Below, in pieces: positions 25,732-33,916 of a DNA stretch of 50,076 nt. Numbering within the stretch: the first letter of the stretch is position 1; every line of letters starts with the position of its first letter. Source of the stretch: Lysobacter antibioticus (GTDB taxonomy: Bacteria; Pseudomonadota; Gammaproteobacteria; Xanthomonadales; Xanthomonadaceae); contig NZ_JMTZ01000086.1 in the NCBI RefSeq assembly GCF_000731095.1, positions 1 to 50,076 of the forward strand, in the 5' to 3' direction. The notes beneath the pieces are model-generated. The model did not search any database. It was not told the origin of the DNA and saw only the letters and a list, made by a program, of their open reading frames with translations. Made by a program: the position numbers and the translations under genes.

Positions 25732-26790
25732 GTGTACAGCCTTGCCCGACCCTTTCTCTTCGGACTGGATGCCGAACGAGCGCACGGCCTAGGCCTGACG
25801 GCGCTGGAAACCGCTTATCGCAGCGGCCTCAATCCACTCATGGCGCGGCCGCCCAAGCCGCTGCCGACCAAGGTCTTCGGCCTCAGCTTCCCCAATCCGG
25901 TCGGCCTGGCCGCCGGCCTGGACAAGAACGGCGCCCACGTCGACGCCCTGCTCTCGCTGGGTTTCGGCTTCATCGAGATCGGCACCGTCACGCCCAAGCC
26001 GCAGGCCGGCAACCCGCGTCCGCGCATGTTCCGCCTGCCCGAACAGCAGGCCGTGATCAATCGCCTGGGCTTCAACAACGACGGCGTCGACGCGCTGGTG
26101 CGCAACGTCGCCAAGGCGCGGCGCAAGCGCGGCCTGCTCGGCATCAACATCGGCAAGAACAAGGACACCCCGAACGAGAACGCGGAGAGCGATTACCTCT
26201 ACTGCCTCGAACGCGTGTATCCGCTGGCCGACTACATCACCGTCAACATCTCCTCGCCCAACACCGCCGGCCTGCGCGAACTGCAGGAGGAGCAGTCGCT
26301 GCGCCGCCTGGTCGGCAGCCTGCGCGAGGCGCAGGAGAAATTCGCCGCGCGCGAAGGCCGGCGCGTGCCGATGCTGGTCAAGATCGCGCCCGACCTGTCC
26401 GACGACGACATCGAGGCCGCCGGCCGCGTGCTCGGCGAGTTGCAGGTCGACGGCGTCATCGCCACCAACACCACCATCGCGCGCGACGGCGTCGAAGACA
26501 GCCCGCATGCGAAGGAAGCCGGCGGCCTGTCCGGGCGCCCGCTGATGAGCCAATCGACCACGGTGCTGCGCAAGATGCGCACGCGCCTGCCGGAAAACAT
26601 TTCGATGATCGGCGTCGGCGGCATCCTGTCGGGCGCCGACGCGGTCACCAAGATGGCCGCGGGCGCGAGCCTGGTGCAGTGCTATTCGGGGCTGGTCTAT
26701 CGCGGGCCGGCCCTGGTCCACGAATGCGTCGAAGCGATCCGCCGCCGCAAGGAAGCGCCCAGCCGCGGCAATGTCCCGCCGACGATCTGA
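25732..26790 (+). CDS. pyrD: Dihydroorotate dehydrogenase (quinone), class 2
   Basis: A 352-residue inner-membrane-associated flavoenzyme that oxidises dihydroorotate to orotate with quinone in pyrimidine synthesis. The N-terminal amphipathic helix for membrane and quinone binding (about 1-40) marks class 2. FMN and substrate motifs include [26 protein letters not shown] and INRLGFNN. The catalytic serine is Ser175 in NISSPNT. IGVGGI and the last FMN phosphate loop [11 protein letters not shown] are present. The start is GTG, in line with the [11 protein letters not shown]-terminus of relatives. murB follows 69 bp downstream. Confidence 0.96.
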   Translation: MYSLARPFLFGLDAERAHGLGLTALETAYRSGLNPLMARPPKPLPTKVFGLSFPNPVGLAAGLDKNGAHVDALLSLGFGFIEIGTVTPKPQAGNPRPRMFRLPEQQAVINRLGFNNDGVDALVRNVAKARRKRGLLGINIGKNKDTPNENAESDYLYCLERVYPLADYITVNISSPNTAGLRELQEEQSLRRLVGSLREAQEKFAAREGRRVPMLVKIAPDLSDDDIEAAGRVLGELQVDGVIATNTTIARDGVEDSPHAKEAGGLSGRPLMSQSTTVLRKMRTRLPENISMIGVGGILSGADAVTKMAAGASLVQCYSGLVYRGPALVHECVEAIRRRKEAPSRGNVPPTI

Positions 26791-26859
26791 GCCCGCCGTC
26801 ATCCACCCGATTCCCTATCGCAAGCATGATTCGCAGGCATGGTTCGCAGGCATGAGCGC

Positions 26860-27900
26860 ATGAGCCCGAGCGTGCGCGTGCTGCGCGATGCATCCCTGAA
26901 AGACCGCAACAGCTTCGGTGTCGCCGCGCGCGCGCCGTGGCTGGTCAGCGTCGACGAGGCCGCGGCCCTGCCCGAGGCGCTGCAACGCCCCGAACTGAGC
27001 GACGGCCTGGCCCTGGTGCTCGGCGGCGGCAGCAATCTGCTGTTCGCCGGCGACCCGAGCGGTGCGGTGCTCGAACTCAGCGGCCGCCAGGTGCGCATCG
27101 TCGAAGACGACGGCGAACGCGCGATCGTCCGCGCCGATGCCGGCGTGCCCTGGCACGGCTTCGTCATGCAGATGCTGGCGCAAGGCTTCGCCGGCCCCGA
27201 AAACCTGGCCCTGATCCCGGGCACGGTCGGTGCCTCGCCGATCCAGAACATCGGCGCCTACGGGGTCGAGGTGCGCGACTTCGTGCACGCAGTCGAAGCC
27301 TTCGAGCCGGCGACCGGGCGTTGGTTGCGCTTCGACAACGCGCAATGCCGGTTCGCCTACCGCGACAGCCTGTTCAAGCAATCGCCGGACCGTTACCTGA
27401 TCAGCGCGGTCGAGTTTTCGCTGTCGCGCGTGCCCGCGCTCAGGCTCGACTACGCCGGCATCGGCGATGAGCTCGCGACGATGGGCGTGCATGCACCGAC
27501 GCCGCAGGCGGTCGCCGATGCGGTGATCGCGATCCGCCGCCGCAAGCTGCCCGACCCGGCCGTGCTCGGCAACGCCGGCAGCTTCTTCAAGAACCCGATC
27601 GTGCCGATCGCGCAAGCAGAAGCCTTGCTGGCCGAGCATCCGTCGATGCCGTCGTTCCGCGGCAACGACGCCGACACGCGCAAGCTGTCGGCGGCCTGGC
27701 TGATCGACGGCTGCGGCTGGAAAGGCCATCGCGACGGCGACGCCGGCGTGTCGGCCGCGCATGCGCTGGTCCTGGTCAACCATGGCCGGGCCAGCGGCGT
27801 GCAACTGCTCGACCTGGCCCGCCGCATCGCCGCCTCGGTGCAGTCCCGCTACGGCGTCGCGATCGAACCGGAACCGCGCCTGATCGGCGCCACGTGGTGA
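26860..27900 (+). CDS. murB: UDP-N-acetylenolpyruvoylglucosamine reductase
   Basis: A 346-residue NADPH-dependent FAD enzyme that makes UDP-MurNAc for peptidoglycan. It is type I (E. coli-like): it has the extra segment with YRDS (Arg168), and the catalytic Ser241 in NAGSFFKNP. FAD-binding GGGSNLLF and IPGTVGASPIQNIGAYG are intact, and the C-terminal Glu lies in EPEPRLIG. The ATG at 26860 gives the normal start. An ATG at 26839 is in frame and sits in a small duplicated sequence (TTCGCAGGCATG twice). The stop overlaps the start of the transporter gene. Confidence 0.96.
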   Translation: MSPSVRVLRDASLKDRNSFGVAARAPWLVSVDEAAALPEALQRPELSDGLALVLGGGSNLLFAGDPSGAVLELSGRQVRIVEDDGERAIVRADAGVPWHGFVMQMLAQGFAGPENLALIPGTVGASPIQNIGAYGVEVRDFVHAVEAFEPATGRWLRFDNAQCRFAYRDSLFKQSPDRYLISAVEFSLSRVPALRLDYAGIGDELATMGVHAPTPQAVADAVIAIRRRKLPDPAVLGNAGSFFKNPIVPIAQAEALLAEHPSMPSFRGNDADTRKLSAAWLIDGCGWKGHRDGDAGVSAAHALVLVNHGRASGVQLLDLARRIAASVQSRYGVAIEPEPRLIGATW

Positions 27901-28808
27901 GCGCCGCGCCGGCGCATCCGATGCGGGCCGCCAGCCTGATGCTGGCCAGCACGATCTCGTTCGGCGTGATGACCATCGCGATCCGTTTCGCTTCGCAATC
28001 GCTGCATACCTTCGAGATCGCCTTCTTCCGCAACCTGTTCGGCCTGCTCGCGGTGTTGCCGCTGTTGCTCGGCGCGCAGCGCGCGGAACTGCGTACCCGG
28101 CAATTGCCGAAGTATTTCGTGCGCTGCCTGATCGGCATCTGCTCGATGCTCGCCGGCTTCTGGGCCATCGGCCACCTGCCGCTGGCGCAGGCGATTTCGC
28201 TGACCTATTCGACGCCGATCTTCGTCACCATCGCCGCGGTGCTGTTCCTGCACGAACAGGTGCGCGCGCGGCGCTGGCTCGCGGTGCTGGCCGGTTTCAT
28301 CGGCGTGCTGGTGATCGTGCGGCCGGGCTCGGCGGATTTCTCCATCGACAGCCTCGCCGCCCTGCTCGCCGCGGTGCTCGGCGGGGTGATCTCGATCCAG
28401 ATCAAGCAGCTCTCGCGCATCGACTCGGCCAACACCATCGTCCTCTACACCTATGCGTTCTGGGTGCCGATGTCGTTGGTCCCGGCACTGTTCGTCTGGC
28501 AGTGGCCGCAGGGCACGGTGTGGTGGTGGATCATCGCCGCCGGCATCTTCGGCACCGGCGGGCAAGTGCTGTGGACGCACGCGCTCAAACTCGGCGAAGT
28601 CTCGGCGCTGACGCCGATCAGCTTCATGCAACTGCCGTTGGTGGCGCTGGCCGGCTGGCTCTGGTTCGGCGAAGGCCTGGACGCCTACACGGTGACCGGC
28701 GCGGCGATCATCCTGGCGTCCAACGCCTACATCGCCCATCGCGAAGCGGTGCTGGCGCGGCGCGCGGCGTCGGCCGCGGCGACGGCGGGGGCCGTGCCGG
28801 GAGAGTGA
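27897..28808 (+). CDS. EamA-family (DMT) transporter
   Basis: A 303-residue inner-membrane carrier with ten predicted helices in two EamA repeats (about 8-138 and 146-285), including the typical IRFASQ, FFRNLFGLL, YSTPIFVTIAAVLFLHE and GVLVIVRPG of repeat 1 and ALTPISFMQLPLVALAGWLWFGE of repeat 2. The substrate is unknown; members move amino acids, nucleotide sugars or S-adenosylmethionine. The start is taken as the GTG in GTGA overlapping the murB stop; the adjacent GTG at 27894 and the ATG at 27921 are alternatives. Cotranscription with murB is likely. Confidence 0.88.
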   Translation: MSAAPAHPMRAASLMLASTISFGVMTIAIRFASQSLHTFEIAFFRNLFGLLAVLPLLLGAQRAELRTRQLPKYFVRCLIGICSMLAGFWAIGHLPLAQAISLTYSTPIFVTIAAVLFLHEQVRARRWLAVLAGFIGVLVIVRPGSADFSIDSLAALLAAVLGGVISIQIKQLSRIDSANTIVLYTYAFWVPMSLVPALFVWQWPQGTVWWWIIAAGIFGTGGQVLWTHALKLGEVSALTPISFMQLPLVALAGWLWFGEGLDAYTVTGAAIILASNAYIAHREAVLARRAASAAATAGAVPGE

Positions 28809-29228
28809 GTTGCTGCGCCTGGTCGTAGCGTTTGTAGGGTCGCCGGTCAGGCGGGGCCTCGCGATCTGGCGCAAATCCCCTCTGCCCCCCCTTTGCAAAA
28901 GGGGAACAGCACGGTGGCTTTGAAGGCACGAACGCTCCTGGTGGCTCGTACCAGCGATGCATCGACTCCGCTTGTTGCAGCGCACGAAGGCGCCGACCGC
29001 ACTCGGCGATTCCGTGATCGGGGTCCGGGCATTAGCGGACAGGCGCGGCCGCATTAGCGGTCAATCTGCGCAGATCGGGTCCGGCGCACGCCGGCGCGAT
29101 TGACGCGGCCGTACGGCGGGCGATATCCAGACGCGGCAGTACGGAGGGGAACCGGCCTCGCGCACGCCCTAGCGCGCGCCGGTAACGCGACCCGCTCCTC
29201 CCTTCATGACGATCCAAGGAGAGAGATC
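28809..29228. other. Intergenic region with a CCCCTTTGCAAAAGGGG palindrome
   Basis: 420 bp without a supported gene. CCCCTTTGCAAAAGGGG (about 28890-28907) is a near-perfect palindrome, and GCATTAGCGG occurs twice (around 29031 and 29054). The 3' end carries the strong AAGGAG ribosome-binding site of the esterase gene. Confidence 0.5.
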
Positions 29229-30632
29229 ATGGCACTGAGCCGTCACGTGGCCGTCGCCCTTCTGGGCGGCGCCGTCGCCTTGTCCAGCCTGCCCTCGCAT
29301 GCCGAGCAAGGCGATTACGGTTTCTTCGAAACCATCCGCAACCTGTTCTCGCCGCCCAAGGCCGACAACAAAGTCCAGCCGGCGCAACGCAGCGGGCAGT
29401 ACCCGCTGCTCAGTCGCGACGCCGCACGCGCCGACGGCTTCGACCCCGGCGCCTACTACCAGTGGCAGACGGTGCAGTTGCCCGCCGAGACCGGCGCAGT
29501 CTGCGGCAACGGTTCGCCGTACAAGATCTTCGTCAACCGCGTGCCCGACACCACCAACACCATCATCTACATGGAAGGCGGCGGCGCCTGCTGGGACTAT
29601 GCGAGCTGCTCGGGCCAGGGCGGCGTGCGCGGCGCGCGCAATCCCAACGGCGTGCCCGACGACTACATGAAGCTGCTCAATCCCGGCGCGAGCCTGGTCA
29701 GTCCGTTCGTGACCCGGGTCAGCCCGTTCGACGGGGTCAAGACCCAGGGCTGGAACATGGTCTACGTGCCCTATTGCACCGGCGACCTCTACGGCGGCGA
29801 CAAGGTCGCGGTCTACGACGACCCGACCGGGCAAGCGCAACCGCTGGTCTGGCACCACAACGGCCTGCGCAATTCGCGCGCGCTGACCGCCTGGCTGAAG
29901 GACAACCTGCCGCGGCCCGGGCAGATGCTCAGCACCGGCTGCAGCGCCGGCGGCGCCGGCAGCCTGATCAACTACGACCCGCTGCGCCGCGATCTGTCGC
30001 CGAGCCGCGCCTTTCTGATCGACGACTCCGGCCCGATCTTCCCGACCCCGCGCAACGGCAACCCGGCCCAATACCCCTCGCAGCCGTTGATGGCGCATAT
30101 CCGCGGCGCTTGGGGCCTGGACGCGCCGAACGGCCCGCTGGCCTATCTCGCCAGCGGCCTGCCGCAGCTCGACCTCGACGAACTCGGTTCGATCTACCCC
30201 GCACTCGCCAACAAGCACGGCAGCGACCGGCTCGGCGCGACCCACTTCTGGCAGGACCTGAATTACTCGTCGTACTCCTACGAGCGCTTCCACGCCGACA
30301 TCCAATCGGCGCCGAACCAGGCCGCGAAAGAAACCCTGATCCACGCGAAATGGGCTTCCGACACCCAACGCCTGTCGGACCGCCTCAACGGCCTGGACAA
30401 CTTCGGCGGTTACTTCCCGCAATACCGCGCCTTGAACGAAAGCCATTGCACGACCATCGTCGATTTCAAGAACGGCGACGTGCAGGAGCAGAGCCTCGAG
30501 CTGAAGCACTTCATCGACAGCGTGCTCGACGGCAGCGGCAAGGTGCGCGACGCTTCCGAGCAGAACGACAGCCGCGACAAGGCCAAGCCGTTCAACCTGC
30601 TGTACTGGCTGGTCGACCAGTTGCTGGCCTGA
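29229..30632 (+). CDS. Secreted pectinacetylesterase-family (Notum-like) hydrolase
   Basis: A 467-residue exported serine hydrolase of the pectinacetylesterase family. A Sec signal peptide is cleaved near PSHA/EQ (residue 25). The N-terminal oxyanion strand reads IIYMEGGGACWD (about 112-123), the nucleophile is Ser239 in the family motif GCSAGG, and His406 in NESHCTTIVDF is the catalytic His; Asp265 or Asp266 in LIDDSG is near the nucleophile. Members deacetylate pectin or lipidated proteins; which applies here is unknown. The start has AAGGAG 7 nt upstream. The next gene lies 30 bp downstream and is probably co-transcribed. Confidence 0.88.
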   Translation: MALSRHVAVALLGGAVALSSLPSHAEQGDYGFFETIRNLFSPPKADNKVQPAQRSGQYPLLSRDAARADGFDPGAYYQWQTVQLPAETGAVCGNGSPYKIFVNRVPDTTNTIIYMEGGGACWDYASCSGQGGVRGARNPNGVPDDYMKLLNPGASLVSPFVTRVSPFDGVKTQGWNMVYVPYCTGDLYGGDKVAVYDDPTGQAQPLVWHHNGLRNSRALTAWLKDNLPRPGQMLSTGCSAGGAGSLINYDPLRRDLSPSRAFLIDDSGPIFPTPRNGNPAQYPSQPLMAHIRGAWGLDAPNGPLAYLASGLPQLDLDELGSIYPALANKHGSDRLGATHFWQDLNYSSYSYERFHADIQSAPNQAAKETLIHAKWASDTQRLSDRLNGLDNFGGYFPQYRALNESHCTTIVDFKNGDVQEQSLELKHFIDSVLDGSGKVRDASEQNDSRDKAKPFNLLYWLVDQLLA

Positions 30633-30662
30633 CCGGTTCACACCTGATAGAAGCAGGCACCG

Positions 30663-31277
30663 ATGCGCACGACCCTCTTATGGGTGCTCACCCTGACCGC
30701 CGCGGCCATCGCCGCGGCGGTCGGCGGCGGCTGGCTGCCGCTGTCCAAGGCGAAAGCCGATACGGTAGCGGCCAGCAACGCTCAGGGCACGGGCGCGCCG
30801 TCGCAGATGCAGGCCCTGCTGGCGACACCGCAGGCCCGCGACTACCGCCAGCGCCAACAGTTCCAGCGCGATGCGCAGCGCTTCTTCCGCGATGCGCGCA
30901 ACCTGGGGCCGGTCGCACGCAGCCAGCGCGCGCAAGTGTTGGAGCGCAAGATCGATGCCTATGAGAACGCCGGCGAACTCTCCGCCGGCGAAACCATGCT
31001 GCTGCGGGTCGGGCTGATCCAGGCCACGGTCGTCGACCCCGCCGAACAGGCGGCGCAGGTCGAAGCGCTCGCCCAGCGTTACCGCGCCGAGGCCGCGCGC
31101 CGTAATGCGCAGTGGCAAAACCAGCAACAGCGAGACCCGCGTTTCCGGGACTACAAGCAGCGCGAACGCGACGTGGTCGCCGAAGTCCTGGCGATGCAGC
31201 GCATCCCCGGCGGGCTCAGCCGCGACGAGTACCTGCGCCAGCGCCTGCAGGCCGAACGCGAACAGGCCTATCGTTAG
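30663..31277 (+). CDS. Membrane-anchored periplasmic helical protein, possible esterase chaperone
   Basis: 204 residues: an N-terminal uncleaved-looking membrane helix (about 5-25) followed by a soluble domain that is almost entirely charged alpha-helix (YRQRQQFQRDAQRFFRDA, RAQVLERKIDAYENAGELSAGETMLLRVG, PAEQAAQVEALAQRYRAEAARR, GGLSRDEYLRQRL). I do not recognise a named family. Anchor plus helical periplasmic domain, directly after a secreted hydrolase, is the layout of lipase-specific foldases and of PlcR-type phospholipase chaperones. That role is inference from architecture and context only. Confidence 0.75.
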   Translation: MRTTLLWVLTLTAAAIAAAVGGGWLPLSKAKADTVAASNAQGTGAPSQMQALLATPQARDYRQRQQFQRDAQRFFRDARNLGPVARSQRAQVLERKIDAYENAGELSAGETMLLRVGLIQATVVDPAEQAAQVEALAQRYRAEAARRNAQWQNQQQRDPRFRDYKQRERDVVAEVLAMQRIPGGLSRDEYLRQRLQAEREQAYR

Positions 31278-31307
31278 CCGTGCTGCTATCGGTTGGCGGC
31301 AACGCGC

Positions 31308-32378
31308 TCAATCGCCTTCCGCCACCGCCACACGATTGCGCCCGCCGCGCTTGGCCGCGTACAAGGCCTGGTCGGCGCGCGCGAACGTGGCCGCCGTGTC
31401 CTCGCCGGCGCGGTGCGTGGCCAGGCCGATGCTGATGGTCAGCGGCAACCCGACCGGCAGATTCGCGACCGCCTCGCGCACGTACTCGCATTGCAGCTGC
31501 GCTTGCGCCTGACCGCACTCGAACATCATCAGGAACTCCTCGCCGCCGTAGCGCGCCACCCCGCCCGGCGCGGCCGCGTACAGACGCAAGGCCTCGGCGA
31601 CCGCCAGCAGGACACGGTCGCCTTCGGGGTGGCCGTGGACGTCGTTGATGGTCTTGAAGTGGTCGATGTCGAGCACGGCGACGTGCAGCGCGGCCGGCGC
31701 CTGCTGCCGCGCCAGCGCCTGTTCCAGCGCCAGCGCGAACGCGCGCCGGTTCGGCAGGCCGGTCAGCGGATCGGTGCGGGTCAGCGCAGTCAGATCGGCG
31801 TTGCTGGCTTCGAGCTCGGCCTGGTACTGCAGCAGCTTCTGCTCGTACCAATCGCTCTCTTGCAACTGCCGTGCCAAAGCGTGGCTGACCCGGCGCAATT
31901 CGAGCAGGCGCGAGGTCTGGGTCGACAAGGCCTGCAAAGCGACGTACTGGTGTTGGCGTAACTCGCGCGGCTGGCGGTCGATCACGCACAGCGTGCCCAG
32001 CGCCTCGCCGCCCGGCGTCACCAGCGGCGCCCCGGCATAGAAGCGGATGTTCGGGTCGTCGACGACCAGCGGGCTGTCGGCGAAACGCGCATCGTTATGC
32101 GTGTCCGGCACCACCATGGTCCGGTTCGGCTCGAGGATAGCGTGGGCACAGAACGCCAGCTCGCGCGGTGTCTCGCTCGCGGCCAGGCCGATGCGCGCCT
32201 TGAACCACTGCCGGTCGGCGTCGACCAGGCTGACCAAGGCGGTCGGCACATCGCAGATCGCGGCCGCGATCGCGACCAGATCGTCGAAATCCTTTTCCGG
32301 GGCGGTGTCGAGGATGTCGTAGCTGCGCAACGCCGCCAGGCGCGCGGCTTCGTTGGCGGGTATCTCGGGTTTCTGCAC
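31308..32378 (-). CDS. GAF-GGDEF diguanylate cyclase
   Basis: A 356-residue cytoplasmic protein. The N-terminal GAF domain (about 8-165) carries the common ERLAALRSYDILDT-like opening and FYAGAPLVTPGGEALGTLCVID. A short coiled coil (about 165-200) links it to the GGDEF domain (about 200-356). The active-site loop is YGGEEF (residues 277-282), with RTDPLTGLPNRR and LDIDHFKTIND upstream, so it should make cyclic di-GMP. The RxxD inhibitory site is not present before the loop, so product inhibition may be absent. The GTG start has AGGAAT about 8 nt upstream. It converges on the esterase operon. Confidence 0.93.
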   Translation of the reverse strand: MQKPEIPANEAARLAALRSYDILDTAPEKDFDDLVAIAAAICDVPTALVSLVDADRQWFKARIGLAASETPRELAFCAHAILEPNRTMVVPDTHNDARFADSPLVVDDPNIRFYAGAPLVTPGGEALGTLCVIDRQPRELRQHQYVALQALSTQTSRLLELRRVSHALARQLQESDWYEQKLLQYQAELEASNADLTALTRTDPLTGLPNRRAFALALEQALARQQAPAALHVAVLDIDHFKTINDVHGHPEGDRVLLAVAEALRLYAAAPGGVARYGGEEFLMMFECGQAQAQLQCEYVREAVANLPVGLPLTISIGLATHRAGEDTAATFARADQALYAAKRGGRNRVAVAEGD

Positions 32379-32723
32379 GACTCGGATTCCTGGGGTCGGA
32401 GCTGTCGAACCCCATCCCCTGTCATGGCCTCCGACCTGTCGAGTCTAGCAAGGCCTCGCCGCCGCGGGATCGGACCGGAGCACGGACCAGAGCACGGACC
32501 GGACCGGCCGCCCTGCCCCGTAACCGCGCCATGCGCAAGTGCGGGACCGACCCGACCCGCGTTTCGCCGACCGCCGTCACGGCCATTGCGCGATGCCGTA
32601 CTTTCAAGCGATGGCGCTGCTTGCAATGTCGGCCCGCTACAATCGAACCTGCCGTGCAGGCGCGCGAGCGGCCTGCGAACGACAACCTGGAACGACCGCA
32701 CCCATCGCCACAGAGAGGGCCAC

Positions 32724-33092
32724 GTGCAAGTGGAAACGAACGATTACGTCGAACTCAAGAGCGAGATCCTCGACGGCATGCGCAGCTACATGGAAGAAGT
32801 CGCCGAAGACGGCAGCGACGCGGGTTACACCGCACAGGACATCGACGACTGCGAAGGGATCATCGATCGTTTCCTCGACTCCATCGCCCACGCCGCCGGC
32901 GACAACGCCCGCGCCAGCGGCGCGGTCAAGGATGCGGTGCTCGCCCTCAACGCCCTCAACGCACGTTGCAATCACAGCCTGATCGAGACCGACCAGCGCG
33001 AAGGCCTGTGCGAACTGATCATCCGTGTCGCCGCGACCGCCGGCGTGGGCTCGGGCCAGGACGACATCACCGAGGAATGGCGCGAGTGGTGA
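32724..33092 (+). CDS. Conserved hypothetical acidic protein
   Basis: 122 residues, very acidic and mostly helical, with no signal. Runs such as VELKSEILDGMRSYMEEVAEDGSDAGY-type helices, DCEGIIDRFLDSIA and a C-terminal TEEWREW are visible. I do not know a function; it resembles small proteins found in Xanthomonadaceae. The GTG start is preceded by GAGAGGG. A TACAAT hexamer at 32638-32643 may be its -10. The frame extends upstream but loses coding character there. Confidence 0.75.
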   Translation: MQVETNDYVELKSEILDGMRSYMEEVAEDGSDAGYTAQDIDDCEGIIDRFLDSIAHAAGDNARASGAVKDAVLALNALNARCNHSLIETDQREGLCELIIRVAATAGVGSGQDDITEEWREW

Positions 33093-33859
33093 GGCGAGTG
33101 GGCTGCGTCGGCGACACCGGCGCGGCTCACATCATCGAGTACGCCCGCCATTGTCAATGAGTTGTGGAGCCTTCCAAGGCACGAGACGAAAAGCGGCAAG
33201 ATCCGCTTCATCCTGCACCGACTCCTCGATACCCTCCCCCTTCGAGGGATGGCCCGATTTGAAGGATACGCCGTGAAGATCGAACGAAGTGCAATTCGCA
33301 CGGGCAGAAAGCACGAACAAACAGGCGCCTGATGCCCAAGACGCCGAAGCGGACAGTTTCACGGGCACTCTGCTTCGTTCGTTATTTCGGTATGAGCAGC
33401 ACCCATCCCGACTACGCTTGGACAGACGTGCGTGGCGCATCCGTCCGGCGAACCCAGCGCCTGCCCTCGTACCGAACCGAGCGCCAGCGCCAGTCCGAAA
33501 AACGCCATCCAGGCCAAGGCGCGCCGCAACCATTGATTGCGATCGGTAGTTCCGTTTGAAGTTCTCATGGTTCATCCGTGCCAGTCAGCCGTTGCAGCTG
33601 AAACCTTCGATGCGGGCAACCTTGTCCGCTTTCCGTCGCAATCTTTCTTCGTATGAAATGTGCTTTGCAAGCCTTCGAAATACGGCAGGAAACGAAGGGT
33701 GAATTGAATTCGTTGAATATGAATGCGTAGATGGCACATCCATCGGCGCTCAACGGTCGGCCGTCGATAGCTGTCGATGGCGAGAAAACAGAAGCGGCCG
33801 ATCGATAATCACCGATCGATGTACGACCACATCGCAGGCATCCTCGCCGCCACGCAGGC
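33093..33859. other. Comparatively AT-rich intergenic region
   Basis: About 770 bp with lower GC than the rest of the window, particularly 33600-33740. The only candidate gene is the short minus-strand frame at 33359-33568. A CCCTCCCCCTTCGAGGG hairpin lies near 33231-33247. No repeats or mobile genes were recognised. Confidence 0.5.
33359..33568 (-). CDS. Possible small exported protein
   Basis: 69 residues: a basic start, a hydrophobic stretch ALAWMAFFGLALALGSVRG that looks like a signal or membrane segment, then a short tail with three cysteines. The ribosome-binding site is weak (GGATGAACC). It could be chance in a non-coding region. Confidence 0.3.
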   Translation of the reverse strand: MRTSNGTTDRNQWLRRALAWMAFFGLALALGSVRGQALGSPDGCATHVCPSVVGMGAAHTEITNEAECP

Positions 33860-33890
33860 AAAAAAAACCGGGCCCGCGAACGGGCCCGGT
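33860..33890 (-). terminator. Terminator of subtilase 1
   Basis: A 10-bp stem ACCGGGCCCG / CGGGCCCGGT with a CGAA loop, 27 bp past the stop. On the minus strand it is followed by a run of seven T residues. Confidence 0.9.
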
Positions 33891-33916
33891 CTGGATAACG
33901 CTTCAGCCTGCGATGG

